From assembly GCA_025766275.1 (NCBI GenBank), contig JAFKAC010000173.1, positions 1 through 64,000 on the forward strand: a DNA stretch of 64,000 bases, given 5' to 3'. The stretch's first letter is position 1. Each line of letters opens with the position of its first letter. The DNA comes from Lactarius indigo. Its lineage: Eukaryota; Basidiomycota; Agaricomycetes; Russulales; Russulaceae. Shown one piece after another: positions 52,723 to 64,000 of this stretch. A program made the translations under genes and the position numbers. The notes beneath the pieces were generated by a model. That model did no database searches, had not been told where the DNA came from, and saw nothing but the letters and a program-made list of their open reading frames with translations.

Positions 52723-53387
52723 ATGGTAAGTGGATAATATAAGTCGAGTCGTTATGTGTTTTTGTTGGACATAAACCATCTTGTGTCTTTTGTGCCTGTG
52801 GGCAAGTTGAGGTGCAGGGTGGATGGGTTGTCGTGCACTTGGGTGACCCTTGCCTCTTCTGTCACTAACTGTACCTTGGTTTGCAGACAAAGAAAAGAAG
52901 AAACGGTGGCCGCAACAAGAAGGGTCGTGGCCATGTCACTTTCCTCCGCTGCTCCAACTGCTCGCGTGCAGTCCCAAAGGATAAAGCCATCAAACGTTTT
53001 ACTGTGAGGAACATGGTGGAGAGCGCTGCCATACGGGATATCAGCGAGGCTTCCGTGTATCATGGTACGTACTTGAATCCTTTTTCTTTTTCGTTTGGTA
53101 AACCTGACTGGATGCAAAGAATATTCTATTCCCAAGCTGTATATCAAAATTGCATACTGCGTGTCATGCGCCATCCACTCACACGGTGTGTCGAGATCCA
53201 CTGTGACTCTGTTCGGTTCTCATAATACCTTTGCAACTTAGTCGTTCGCGTTCGTTCGCGTGAAGGTCGACGCAATCGTGCACCCCCGCCTCGCGTTCGG
53301 TGGAAGGACGGTAAGAAAGTCAACCCGGCTGTCGTTGCTGCGGAGGAGGCCAAGGCTGCGGCAGCTGCTGGTGCCAGGGGAACGTGA
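52723..53387 (+). CDS. RPS26: 40S ribosomal protein eS26
   Basis: Ribosomal small-subunit protein. The initiator ATG stands alone in exon 1 (52723-52725), followed by a 161-nt intron, then [17 protein letters not shown]. The zinc-binding pairs are CSNC ([19 protein letters not shown]) and [10 protein letters not shown]. Next is [14 protein letters not shown], reached by an intron that splits the Gly codon after YH, then [20 protein letters not shown] and an Ala-rich tail ending GARGT. Length (about 125 residues) is normal. A start codon separated by a first intron is a common arrangement for ribosomal protein genes in this phylum. Confidence 0.95.
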
Positions 53388-53794
53388 AGTGTTGTATTAG
53401 TTATCGTGCATCCTTGGTCTTTGGCTAATGCAATCGAGCCAAAAAAAAAATTAAAACACGCGTGGGATGGAAAAGCGGTCATGACAAAGTCCAGCGCGTA
53501 ATGTATCTTACACCACTATCTAGAAGACCATCATCGTGCCAAATGTGACACAGTAGTGTTGCTAGCGAAAGCGAAGAAATGTGCTCTACGCCACTCTCAA
53601 ATGGCACCTCCCAGTAAAGAAACGCACATGGAGGTGTGATAAGGTGATGGCGTTTGAATGAAACGGAAGCGAGCCGATTATCTAATAAATACCCGGGTTC
53701 GGGTGATGCCGACAGTGGATCTCCCGGGCGCGCGCAGCTTGAGGACGACTCCTCTCCTCTCCTCTTCTCTCCTCCTCCTGACCAACGCTCACCT
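53388..53794. other. Intergenic, no gene seen
   Basis: 3' flank of eS26 (A run near 53441-53450) and 5' flank of the Ysc84-like gene, which includes a CT-rich stretch near 53745-53775 as expected near a fungal transcription start. Confidence 0.65.
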
Positions 53795-55655
53795 ATGCCA
53801 AAGATAGGAAATCCTCTTCCTCAGTCCCTCCCGAAGGAATGTGCAAAAGCTGCAAAAATTTGTATGTCATTTAGTCCTTGCTCACCTGGTGTGCACACAA
53901 TTCACCGTGCTTGGTCCGCAGTCAATAATTTCGTCGATAGCGGGAACAATGGACTTGACGGCGTTCGTCTTACCACTAGAACCACTATACCTTGGCTGAA
54001 ATCTCCTTGAAAGATCAGATCATTCCTCGCTCCGTTCTTGAGCGCGCGTGTGGTTTTGCCATTTTCACAATCTTCAAAGCGGGCTTCCTCTTCTCCGCAC
54101 GCGGTGGGGGTGGTATCGTCATTGCGCGTCTGGACGACGGATGTAAGTACCCCCTTTTCACGTCGTCACATCTGAAATCGATACTATTCTGTTCGTAGCT
54201 TGGTCCGCACCAAGTGCCATTGGCCTTGCAGGAGTTGGTGTGGGTGGGCAGGCTGGCGCAGAGATGACGGACTTCCTCATCGTGCTCAACTCACGCTCGG
54301 TTAGTTATCCCCCTAGACCCTTGATCGTGGCTGACTCATTTCGCGTCCCGGCACGTGTTTGGATCTGCCTTCCTTCCAAAGGCTGTCGTGAGTGATTACA
54401 CTTACCGACAATATCCAGCCTAACGTGATTGCCATCTCTCGTGTTCAGAGGTCGTTCATGGCCGCGGGTTCACTGACTCTTGGTGGTAACATGAGTCTGG
54501 CTGTCGGTCCTCTGGGTCGTAATGGGGAGGCCTCGACCGCACTCAGCACGAGTGGCAAAGTTGCTGCAATGTTCGTACCATACCTTCATCACCTTTCTGA
54601 ATTCTTGTATCGACATCATTTCAGGTACAGTTACTCTAAAACTCGCGGCCTCTTTGGTGGTGTCTCTGTGGAAGGCTCCGTGATCGTTGAGCGACAGGAT
54701 GCGAACGCCCAAGCATACCGCTCTGACGTCAGCGCAAAGCAAATTCTCAGTGGTAGCGTCACACCGCCGGAGTGGGCACAAACCCTTATCCGCACGCTAG
54801 AGGCACGTACTAGCTCACCCGGCGGACGTGCATGGGTGCATGATGGTCGACCCTCAACTGACTCGCAGTACGCGTTTGGTGGAATTTCGAGCTCCAAGGC
54901 CGAAGCGCCGCAATCTTCGCGCAAACAACAGCCCAAGACTCGCAACGCTGACAGCTTCCCGCCAGGTTCCTGGGGTACATCCAAGAATACGGGAAGCTAT
55001 TTCGGCCCCCCTTCGGAGGAGGCTGTCTCTGGTTCGGCCTGGGACTATGACCATGCTCCTCGGATCGATGATCCACCACCTTTTGAGACCCGTTTTGAAA
55101 GTGACTTTGTTCCCTCCGTACGCCCACACGTTCGGCACACCGCTGGACAGTCGCTCGATCTTTCCACCGGCAGTAGTCCCGGTCCAGGCCAGAAATCTGC
55201 ACATAGCCGGTCTTCGAGCAGTACCACGAGGACTACCAATCCGTTCTACTCGAAAGCAGAGCGCGAAAGTGATGGTTACGACATCGCAACTCCGTTCGGA
55301 CCGACGCTTGAGGACGAGGAAAATCCATTCGGACCGGGAGCTCGGAGTGTGGACGCGGCTGCTGCACGTCACCGCGAGGCCGAGCGTACTCGCATCTTAA
55401 GTCGGCCGCTTGGGCAGGGGGAGGGCGTTGCTCGCGCCATCGCGCTATTCGATTTCCGCGCTGTTGAACCCGGAGATCTGTCCTTTTTGAAAGGCCAGGT
55501 CATCACCATCACCGAGAAGAGTGACACTACGGATACATGGTGAGGGTTTCGTGACATACCCTCATGAGTGTACTGATCTCCATTCACTTAGGTGGAAGGG
55601 TAAGCTCGATGGACAAGAAGGGTCATTCCCGGCTAATTTTGTAGAGGTTGTATGA
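53795..55655 (+). CDS. Ysc84/SH3YL1-type SYLF + SH3 actin-patch protein
   Basis: Cortical actin and endocytosis protein; SYLF domains bind phosphoinositides and actin, and the SH3 binds Pro-rich partners such as Las17/WASP. The SYLF domain: MPKIGNPLPQSLPKECAKAA, NNFVDSGNNGLDG, IPRSVLERACGFAIFTIFKA, GFLFSARGGGGIVIARLDDG, AGAEMTDFLIVLNSRSAV, LTLGGNMSLAVGPLGRN and LFGGVSVEGSVIVER. A Ser/Pro-rich linker with NPF follows. The C-terminal SH3 is ARAIALFDFRAVEPGDLSFL and KGQVITITEK, then, after an intron, WKGKLDGQEGSFPANFVEVV. Seven or so introns are present. The start is the first ATG in frame with the SYLF domain. Confidence 0.92.
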
Positions 55656-55778
55656 TTTTCATTGCTTGTAGTACTGTCTTGCTGCTGGTAGTATACTCTA
55701 AGGGACACTTATAGTGGATTATGTAATACATTTCTGGGTCACGCTCCACGTCGAGTACGGCTTGCTCATTCTACCGTG

Positions 55779-57347
55779 ATGTCCTCCAAACGAAAATGGG
55801 ACCAGGCCGCACCTGAAGAGTCAAAAGACGAGCCCGAATCTCCAGCAAAACTTGCAAAAGGGGATGACGGCAAGAATGCCTCTACCGCTGCCGCTGCAGC
55901 CGCAGCCATTGCAGCCAAAATCGCTGCTCAATACAGCGGCGCTGCTGCAGGGGGAGGGGCTGGACTACTCGGCCCCAAGGATATACACGACGGAGATTTT
56001 ACCCAAGACATCGACATCAACGACGTGAGAAACCGGTATATGTTGACCAGAGGTTCTACCCAACAACAGGTGTGTTTCCCTCGTGTTAGCTCGCGGGTGA
56101 ACCTCACAAATCGTTTTGGGTCTCTCCACTAGATTCATGAAGAAACGGGTGCCTCTGTCAGTACCAAGGGCGTTTGGTACCCGGACCGTGCGAAGGCTAC
56201 GGAGAAGGACCCCCCATTGTACCTCCACATATCCGCGAATTCAAAAGAAATGCTGCAGAGAGCGATCGACAAAGTTAACGATCTCATCTCCGTTGACATG
56301 GGCTCTCTTGTAGAGGAAAAGGGGCGGCGCGAGAAGGTGCTGTTACTTTTCAAATGACAGAAGGGTTTGCACGCTCACCTTCCCCCAGCGCAAGTGGCCT
56401 GAGGAGAAAATCTTCATTGGCCTGGAATCCATTCGTAATTTCAACGTGCGCGCCAAGGTCGTCGGCCCTACTGTAGGTTCTTCGTGATTTCGGCGGGACC
56501 ACTTCTCACGACGACTCGTCGATAGGGCATGTTCGTCAAGTATATTCAACAAGAAACGGGGACTCGTGTGCAGATCAAGGGTCAGGGATCGGGCTTCGTT
56601 GATCAGGAAACGGGGAAAGAGTCCGATGAGCCTATGCACATCCATATAACGTTTGTTTCGTCGCGACGCTCCTGGGCAGTTCTGACGTCTCTTCCAGTGG
56701 GCCAGAAGAGGGCCAAGTTGCACGCGCAAAAGTGTTGACCGATGACCTCCTCGAGGTTGTCCGGGGAGAATACGCGAAGGTCAAGGCCATAATGCACCAA
56801 CAACAGATGGAACTTCACCAAGCCCAGATGCAATATGCCTCTTACGGCGTGATGCCTGTACGTGTCTTCTATCCATACGGCTCATCAAATTTTCCTTCCG
56901 CTGTTTCTGACGCATCTGCTTCCATTCAAGGGTTATGTTCCACCTCCCCCATCAGCGGCTCCACCGCCACCGCCACCCGGTGACCAACCACCACCGCCCC
57001 CGGGTGAAGGAGGCGCTCCCGGAACTAGCACTGCTTCTGCAGCACCAGCGCCTACCGACCTGGACGCCTACACTGCATATTGGTATACACGGTTTCACTC
57101 AACTTTAAAAACGGAGGACGGCTTCGCTGACGTGCAGGACAGGGCTGCCTATGGCTACGATGTTAACTCGCCTGAATTTAAAGAGTGGCAGGCGAGCCAG
57201 ATGGCACAATACAACCAATACTACGCGTCTCAGGGATACGCAGCACCTGGCACTGATACCCCTGCTGCGGGGACTGGTGGACCGGGACCGGCGGCTCCTG
57301 CGCCACCTCCAAGTGAGCCAGCGCCACCACCACCACCTCCTGCTTGA
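55779..57347 (+). CDS. KH-domain splicing-related protein (KHDC4-like)
   Basis: RNA-binding protein related to human KHDC4 (BLOM7), which acts with the splicing machinery. The start MSSKRKWDQAAPEESKDEP is followed by an Ala-rich helix (AAAAAAAIAAKIAAQYSG). The first KH-like unit: DINDVRNRYMLTRGSTQQQ, IHEETGASVSTKGVWYPD, PLYLHISANSKEMLQRAID. The second: KIFIGLESIRNFNVRAKVVG, then PTGMFVKYIQQETGTRVQIK with the GxxG loop. A helix (RGEYAKVKAIMHQQQMELHQ) and a Pro-rich tail ending PPPPPPA follow. Introns near 56070, 56345, 56475, 56650 and 56860 keep frame. The order and length fit the family. Confidence 0.9.
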
Positions 57348-57566
57348 GCACCTGCGGTCGATACATGCGCAAATCTGTAGACCCAATCTGTACAAGTGCT
57401 TTGTGCCATTGTGGGCGTCTCCAATATATTATGGATCTGGTTCCTATTGCTCGTACACAAGCAGTCCGCTATGGCGCTTGCTGCGGAGTGCAGGGATGGG
57501 CACGACGAGCGTCGCTGATACGATTACAACCTGCTACCAACGAATCTGTTGCTGGATAAAACAGTA

Positions 57567-59083
57567 ATGGGTCTCATATTTATCGTACTATTTCTCTTCG
57601 TGCTTCTCCTATATTTATACGTCCGTTTGAACGATGCGAAGATCATGCAGCTACCTTATCACGTGGCTTCAGCTTTCTTTCCCAAAAGGATCAGTGCAAA
57701 GGATGCTCTGGAGGCAGCAGCTGCCTGGGAGAAGGTAGCGACAAATCTGAGAGCGAAGGCGTTCCTCCCCCCAAGAACCGGAAGAAGGTACATTGTCGTC
57801 GGCGGGGGTAGGTCTCAGTAGCGACCGTGGCCACGTCTCTCAAAAAGACTTTCAGGCTGGCCTTCTTGGCGGTTGGGTCGTTCGACATCTCCTTGAACAC
57901 GGAGAACATCCCAAACGGTGCAGGGTCTTCGACATACGCGCTCCCGCGCGTCCAGATCTGACATTGAGCCTCGCCAAGGACGTCGATTTCCACCAGGTCG
58001 ATGTGTCCGACGGGGAGCAGGCCCAGGCGGCCTTCAGCGCCCCGTGGCCGCCATCTTCTGACGAGGAGTCCGAGGACCCTTCCACAGCAGCCGACATCAC
58101 CGTCTTCTACACCGCGGCCAATATCCGCTTTTACGAACGCAACCACAGGTTGTTGCATCTCTCCGACAAAGTCAACGTCGAAGGAACGCGTAACGTCCTG
58201 GTGGCCGCGCGGGCCACGGGCGCGAGCATCCTCATCTATACCTCGAGCGGTTCCGTGTCCGTTCGACGCACGCGGCTCTGGCTGTGGCCATGGGAGCAGC
58301 GGCCCCAGTTCATCGTACAGACCTTCAAAGACGACGACGACGACAGCAGCCCGCCGACACGCCACGACGAGATGGTTTCCAATTATGCCGCGCCCAAGGT
58401 CAAGGCCGATCGGCTCGTCAGGGCGGCCGACGGTGCGCCTTCGGGTCAACAAAGACTATGACTTCTTCGTACGGGATGTCTGCGCCCGGGGAACGGGATT
58501 TATGGTCCCGATGTGGGGACATCCTTTGCGACGCGTATCTCGCGAGGCAGGTCAATCCTTCCTTGGCGCAGGAAGTCCTCCAGAACTTCATCTATGTCGA
58601 GAACGCCTCGCTCGCCCACTTCTGCTACGAGCGGCGCCTGATCGAGACGGCGCGCGGTTCCCCCAATCCTAACCTCGGCGGACAGACGTTCTGCATCGTC
58701 GACGATGGCCCGCCCACCACGTATGGCGACGTGTATACCGTCCTTGCTACTCTCACCGACGGCCGGACCGCCTTGAGGGGCTGCAGATCGCGCGGTCGTT
58801 GATGGCGTCGTTGTCGAGCCCTATCATACGTCACCTCGCACGGTTCGTACCGGTCCCCACTGGGGACCTCGTTAATCTCCAGTCATCCCTTTTCTCCTTC
58901 GCCATGCCACATCTTATTTGGGACGATTCACGCGCCCGGACTTCACCGGAGAATGGCGGTCTGGGCTATAAACCCCGGTGGACGACGCTCAGTGCGCTAT
59001 GCAAGCTAGTGGAGGAGCACAAAAGAACGGAGGGCCGCTTTGAGGCGAGGTCGATGGTCGGTGGGATAAGCCTTGGGTTTTGA
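57567..59083 (+). pseudogene. 3beta-HSD / sterol-4alpha-carboxylate dehydrogenase-like SDR, disrupted
   Basis: Extended short-chain dehydrogenase with an N-terminal membrane anchor (GLIFIVLFLFVLLLYLYVRL). The NAD-binding start is YIVVGG, then, across an intron, AGLLGGWVVRHLLEHGEHPK. Further blocks: YTAANIRFYERNHRLLHLSD, VNVEGTRNVLVAARATGASI, IYTSSGSVSV and the active-site YxxxK in NYAAPKVKADRL. After that, TGA at 58459-58461 precedes LRTGCLRPGNGIYGPDVG; the frame shifts near 58515 to reach GDILCDAYLARQVNP and FIYVENASLAHFCYERRL; and it shifts again near 58770 to LMASLSSPIIRHLARFVP. No GT-AG intron explains these. Related enzymes include Erg26 in sterol C4 demethylation, but the paralogue's substrate is unknown. 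Sequencing error is the alternative. Confidence 0.75.
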
Positions 59084-59216
59084 GACAGGTTCCGGCGTCC
59101 CACGCAGTAGAACCGATGCCACACTTTGAGATTCGTGCTGTCCGACGGTCAGGTACTACATTAACTGAGTCAATAAAATTGTATTTAGTAGAGATCTAAC
59201 ATTTGACTGAGGAAGG

Positions 59217-59221
59217 AAAAA
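59217..59221 (-). terminator. RNA polymerase III terminator of tRNA-Lys
   Basis: Five T on the transcribed minus strand, about 11 bases past the tRNA 3' end. Confidence 0.65.
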
Positions 59222-59232
59222 TATATCAAATT

Positions 59233-59321
59233 AGCCCACCGCGAGGGTCGAACTCGCAGCCTTCAGATCACAGCTACCCGCCATAAGAGTCTGACGCTCT
59301 ATCCGATTGAGCTAGGCGGGC
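59233..59321 (-). tRNA. tRNA-Lys(CTT) with a 15-nt intron
   Basis: 89-nt gene. The acceptor stem GCCCGCC pairs with GGTGGGC. D arm TAGCTCAATCGGATAGAGC. The anticodon stem TCAGA/TCTGA encloses CTCTTA, then a 15-nt intron (TGGCGGGTAGCTGTG) at the canonical position after base 37, then A. Anticodon CTT. The T arm GCGAG TTCGACC CTCGC is intact. The discriminator base reads T. Confidence 0.9.
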
Positions 59322-59606
59322 GATGACTTTTGAGCTTGCCTGACGTTCATAAGTCGACAGCTCCGGGATTGTTTATTTCCTAATCACATCCGACTCACTT
59401 CCTGTGCCGTACAAGAAACCAAACTGTATTCGTGGTGATTGTCATGTGTGATAGATGAAAGCAATGGAGTGTATGAGGATAAGGTACTGCCACAAGCGAA
59501 TCAAGCGCAAAGCAACTTAGGCATAGCAGTAATAATGTAGGGGAACGATGCGAAGGCGTACAACGAGGAGGTAACGAATCTATAACGATGGACTTCTCAC
59601 CACCCC

Positions 59607-62600
59607 TCAAGGTTTCGGATCGATGCTGTAACCAGCCAGGGACATTGTAGACGAGGATGCCGTTAATGGCCCCACAGTCGCTTTGGTGACGGACGTGGAG
59701 TTCGGTGTTCCTGGTACCCATTGCACGTTTGGTGGTGCTTCGGGTCCAGGGGAGATGGGTCGCGACGCTGCAGGTGTGGGAACTTGGGACCGATTGTGGA
59801 CAAGATGCGCGCGAACGAGGTGTCCAGCAGCGAGTGCGCTAAGGAGGGAGAGCTCGCCTGCCATGACAGCAGCGGCGATGATGCGAGCCAGCTGTTGTGC
59901 ATTCTGACCGGGTTCTGTAGGATGTGCTCCTTTGACGCCAAGCATCTCCAAGACACTTTGCTGGGGAGCAAGGACAGTACCTCCGCCTACGGTACCGACC
60001 TCTATGCAAGGCATTGTAATCGTTACAAGAACATCTTTGCCCTCGTTCGTCCTAGTCTCTCCGTCAGCGCACAGTTCTCGAGAGGCGATTAAGGACTCAC
60101 AACTCCATCAACGTCATGCAATTGGACGACTCCACATTCTGTGCTGGATCTTGGCCAGCGGCGAGGAATACCGCAGTCAAGATATTTGCGGCATGAGCAT
60201 TGAAGCCACCGACCGAGCCTGCCATCGCGCTGCCGACCAGATTTTTTTTCGTGTTGAGATTGCACAGCGCTTCTGGAGTTGTCTTCAATACAGATTTAAC
60301 CACGTGTCCCGGAACGATTGCCTCTGCAACTACACTCTTGCCGCGTCCCTCGATCCAATTAATGGCCGCGGGCTTCTTGTCCGTACAGTAATTACCAGAC
60401 AGTGCGAGAACGATCATCTCAGGGAAGTACTTGCTCATAACTTCAAGGGCCTTTTCGGTACCCTTTGAAATCATGTTCATACCCATTGCATCACCAGTGG
60501 TCGTAGCGAACCGCACAAACAACGTCCGACCGGCCATGGCAGTCTTAAGCCTCTGCAGCTTGGCAAAGCGTGACGTGCTCTCGAAAGCTTCCTTGAGTAT
60601 CGAGCTGCCTTCGGTCGAGTCAATCCACGCCTTGGCAGCAGCCGCAAGGGCAATAGAAGGGAAGTCAATCGCGGGACCACGAGTCATGCCATCATAGGTG
60701 ACGACAGTAGCAACTCCTCCTCCAGCATTAAGAGCCTTGCAACCACGAGACGTTGAAGCAACGAGCGTGCCCTCTGCTGTCGCCATGGGAATTGGGAATA
60801 GTTCGCCGTCAATCTTGAGTGGACCTGCGATACCGAGGGGAATGGGGATATAGCCAACAACGTTCTCACAGCAAGCTCCCATGACGCGAGAGTAATCATA
60901 GTGCGACATCGGTATATCGGAGTGCTCTAGTGTTTTGGTCCGGGATGAACGGGCTGCAAGGTACAATCAGTTACAAGGCTGGTGGCGGGGGGTAAATACA
61001 CGCACAGATTAACGCCCTTCGAATCAGAACAGCACGTTCCAAGTCCCCTAAAACCTTCTCAAGAGCATACGCTTGAATTTTACCGTTCTGGGCTAAAAGG
61101 ATGACTTCCTCGTCGTTGAGCAGCGAGAGTGATTTCGATACTGGACGAGGACCATTCTCAAAGATGTCGATGCACTCTTCGAGAGATCGTGTGGGAGTTG
61201 AAGTCTCCTTACTGTCGGGCTCTTCGTCCTGCGAATCTGATTCATCACCTGTTGTAAAAGTAGGCTGTTGTGCCTTAAGTCTCTGATCAACCGAGTCCAG
61301 TAGCGATGAGATTCCATTGACGGAAGGCGGTCTCCGAACAGCTGGAATAGGAATGGGTCGAACGATTGCAGGCGCTGTGGAGTATACAACGATGTCTTCC
61401 TTTTGAGTCTCTGGGATAGCCGAGACAGGTGCGGCGGCGGCAGAGGGGGCCACTGGTTGTTTCTCCTGAACACGCTCCGTGTTAAATCGGACGCTCTGAG
61501 CCGGTTGGACAGTGCGAGTAGAACCAGTGCCGGTGGAAATACCCTTGAGTAAGTAACCGTTAAGCGCAACACTGACGCCAAGGATTAGAACGATCCATTT
61601 GGACAAGATGGGGTCGCCGACGAGCCGAGTCCATGAGGACATGAAGTTGTCGATCATGTCATCCGCATCGCGGCCCTTGATCTTGGACTCCTTGTGAAGG
61701 TAAGGTGGGGTGATAGGAACCATGCGCACGTGAACCGGCGCAGAAATACGAACGATCAATTCCGATCCATCGTGAAGAGCCGCAAGGTGAGAGAGGGAGT
61801 GCTGAATGGAAGGGCTGGTGATATCCACGGTGCGGAAGCCAGGTAGAACATCCCTGACGAGTAGAGTGCTTTGATCCTGCTGGAGGCGGGCCACGGCCGT
61901 ACCAGGAGTGAATGGGGCACAGAGATTCAATAAATGGAGAGAGAGGAACGAGACGATCTACACGAATTAGTTAACTCAGGAATTGGGATGAACGGGAATG
62001 CGCTCACCAGTAGTAACTTCAAGCGAGCAACAGGATTCTCTTCCTTTCCGTCTTTCTCTTTGGATTGTGACTTGAGTAGTGAACCCTTTACGCCCAACAA
62101 TGCCGCTGAGGTCCGCTGACGTAAGCTGAGTTTTGGCATTTGGAGTTGACCGTTCACAACCACGGGGGGCTTTACGTCTGACATGGAGGACCGTCGCGAT
62201 GACAAGGCACGGAACATCTTGACGCGGCGCACCTGTAACAATACATTATTGTCAGTCGCAATCACAATGCGGGATGAGACAAGACAAGACAAGACAAGAA
62301 ACGTGTCCCCCAAAAACCGGGGTTGCACGTGATATCTGAGCGGATTGGAACGCACCTCAATCATCACACTAAGAATAGCAACGTAGAAAGTGGCCGTGGC
62401 CGCGCAGTCTACGGTCAGCAACAGAGCGGCGAGAGCACAGAACTCCTTGAGCCCGCCGACCTTGCTATATGCGCCGATGAGAAGTACAGCGATCTCAAGA
62501 ACATAGTCCCGAACGATAATGTTGCCGACCTTGTCGAGGGCCTCCATGATGAGGTCGGGGGCTGGCTTCATCTGACCGCGGAGTCGGCCTTCTTGAATAG

Positions 62601-63707
62601 CGGGTTGCACGAGATGAGGATGACCGAACACGGCGCGAGCGAGGCGAAGGGGCTTCTCGAATCCAACTGTGCAGACCAAGAAGGGCAAAGCTTCAATCAA
62701 GCTCACAGGGTCAAGAGGGATGCGCAGATAGTTAGCAACGGGTAAGGCAACCATGAAGGAAAGAATTGAGGATGATAGGACTGCAGTTGTCAACCAGAAG
62801 TTCGAGCCAAGGCTGCGAGACGACAAGAAAAGGCGAATGAAGGTCGTGTGCATCAGCACATACCCAGCAAGGACGAGCAGGATATCTAGATTATCCGCTT
62901 TCTGACGGAGCACGCCGCGGTTAGACCAGGTCCATACAAGACGGTAGGCCTGCACCGACCTTGGTAAGGTCCCAAAAGCGGACTACTAAAGTGCGCGCTG
63001 CATACACGACCCACTTGCCGCTCTTCATCTCCGAGACGGTCTCATGCTCTGGATTATCAACAAGATATTTGATTGGGCCAAAGTCGTCTGAAATGAAAGG
63101 ACCATGCTTTGCAAGAGCATTGATGAACTCTTTACGACTACCCGCGGTGAATGAGAGAGTGAGCGACTCGGATCTTGGAATATCAGAAACAGAGGACGTG
63201 AAACAAGTCGTTTCTCCACCCTGGTCCCTTGAGACGGAGTGGCAAATATCCGGGTATAGACTTTCAGAGACCGTGGGGAAACGATGGGTGAGGAAGTGTG
63301 TTATATTCTCTAGGGAGCTCGCCACCTGCGAGGAAAGTCTCGGGTTCTCAGAAATCTGAACGAGGATATCAGTGCGCGTAAATCAAACGAACAGGTGAGT
63401 ATACCTTCTTCGCCGTCCTTGCATCGAAAGACATAACCAATTGCTGAAGGTCGACGGCGGCGACGTGTGAGCGATGAACGAGAGCGCTGTGCCATTCGTT
63501 TTCTTGAACGGTGGCCCAGTCGCCATTGTGCCATAATGCATGAGCCGGGCGTAATGGGGGGAGCGAAGTTGGGGCGAAGAAAGAAGAATGCTTGATGGCG
63601 GAGAGGACATGGAAATATGCGAGTGTGGCGAGAACGAAAAAGAACACGATTGTCTCTATGGGTGAGGACGCAGCATGGGTTGAAATTGGGCGAATTAAAG
63701 CCCTCAT
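59607..63707 (-). CDS. HMG-CoA reductase
   Basis: Rate-controlling enzyme of the mevalonate/ergosterol pathway in the ER membrane; reduces HMG-CoA with 2 NADPH. The N-terminal helix [20 protein letters not shown] is followed by a sterol-sensing domain around 62000-62900 ([78 protein letters not shown]). A linker with a further helix leads to the catalytic domain: [37 protein letters not shown] (catalytic Glu), [34 protein letters not shown] (Lys), [18 protein letters not shown] and the final [18 protein letters not shown] (His). The C-terminus ends AGYSIDPKP. Five or more introns. The start at 63705-63707 opens directly on the first helix. All catalytic residues are present. Confidence 0.95.
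62278..62297. repeat. GACAA x4 microsatellite in an HMG-CoA reductase intron
   Basis: Four tandem GACAA units within the intron between sterol-sensing-domain exons. Probably neutral; usable as a length marker. Confidence 0.75.
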
Positions 63708-64000
63708 TGTGGGCAGAGTGTGGGTGTGCGCGTGAGGACCAGGGAGTCGATTACGAGCTGTCGGGTTGGGTCAACACGGTTCAGAGAAGTAGACAAGGTG
63801 GGCGCCAAACTGACAGGGCTAACGAGTAATGTTTTGTCTATGAGAAGAAAATAAAGAGAGAAAGAAAAATACGAAGAGTCGTACGATTGCGAGAAGAGGA
63901 AGGTGGGGAAAATAACAGGCGATGGACATATTTATTTGATTGGTGAAATGTATTGAGTGACAAAGACCCCGGAAAGCGTGCTTGAACGATCCGTCGGATT
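63708..64000 (-). promoter_or_regulatory. HMG-CoA reductase 5' flank
   Basis: 293 bp upstream of the start codon to the window edge. On the minus strand a CCAAT box lies at 63939-63943, about 235 bp from the ATG. No CACGTG or clear sterol element was seen in this short stretch; the promoter probably extends outside the window. Confidence 0.4.

Overview
This window is nuclear DNA from a filamentous basidiomycete, most likely an Agaricomycete. The grounds are short GT-AG introns (about 50-70 nt, often with a CTGAC-type branch site), several per gene; tight spacing with genes on both strands; intron-containing tRNA genes; and families typical of mushroom-forming fungi (fungal flavin halogenase, DUF3433 membrane protein, LPDD-type F-box, SREBP with its membrane domain). 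No bacterial, viral or organellar segment was seen. Gene spans run from the chosen start codon to the stop; introns are inside the spans and are given where I could place them.

Layout. 0-13 kb: a La-motif (LARP) RNA-binding protein with a damaged middle, a divergent G-protein alpha subunit, a small five-exon Pmp3-type membrane peptide, an Nsun2/Trm4-type tRNA m5C methyltransferase, a divergent acidic protein and an F-box pseudogene. 13-25 kb: MSH2, an unresolved reading-frame stretch, a DUF3433 membrane protein, a P450 pseudogene and a small hypothetical protein whose promoter contains a 593-bp MITE with perfect 33-bp terminal inverted repeats. 25-38 kb: a GPI-type surface protein, a BIR (survivin/Bir1) protein divergent from WAPL, the scavenger decapping enzyme DcpS divergent from long-form tRNase Z, and tRNA-Arg(ACG). 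38-50 kb: a C2H2-array/RING protein, a flavin-dependent halogenase, the meiotic recombinase DMC1 and an SREBP (Sre1) transcription factor. 50-64 kb: a PARP-type zinc-finger protein, a CBM19-like secreted protein, ribosomal protein eS26, a Ysc84/SH3 actin-patch protein, a KHDC4-like KH protein, a disrupted 3beta-HSD-type reductase, an intron-containing tRNA-Lys(CTT) and HMG-CoA reductase.

Functional themes. Chromosome maintenance and meiosis are well represented (MSH2, Bir1, WAPL, DMC1), as are RNA processing genes (LARP, Trm4, DcpS, tRNase Z, KHDC4-like). Sterol control appears twice: the SREBP gene and HMG-CoA reductase, a classic SREBP target, lie about 10 kb apart, with an E-box just upstream of the SREBP start codon. 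Three loci (P450, 3beta-HSD reductase, F-box) carry stop codons or frame changes in conserved motifs, and the LARP gene carries a 99-bp tandem duplication plus frame breaks. Either these are true pseudogenes or the assembly has local consensus errors; raw reads would decide. I found no clear undescribed multi-gene system. The most unusual items are the MITE, the G-alpha with altered GTPase residues, the exon-per-finger C2H2/RING gene and the tRNase Z/tRNA junction.
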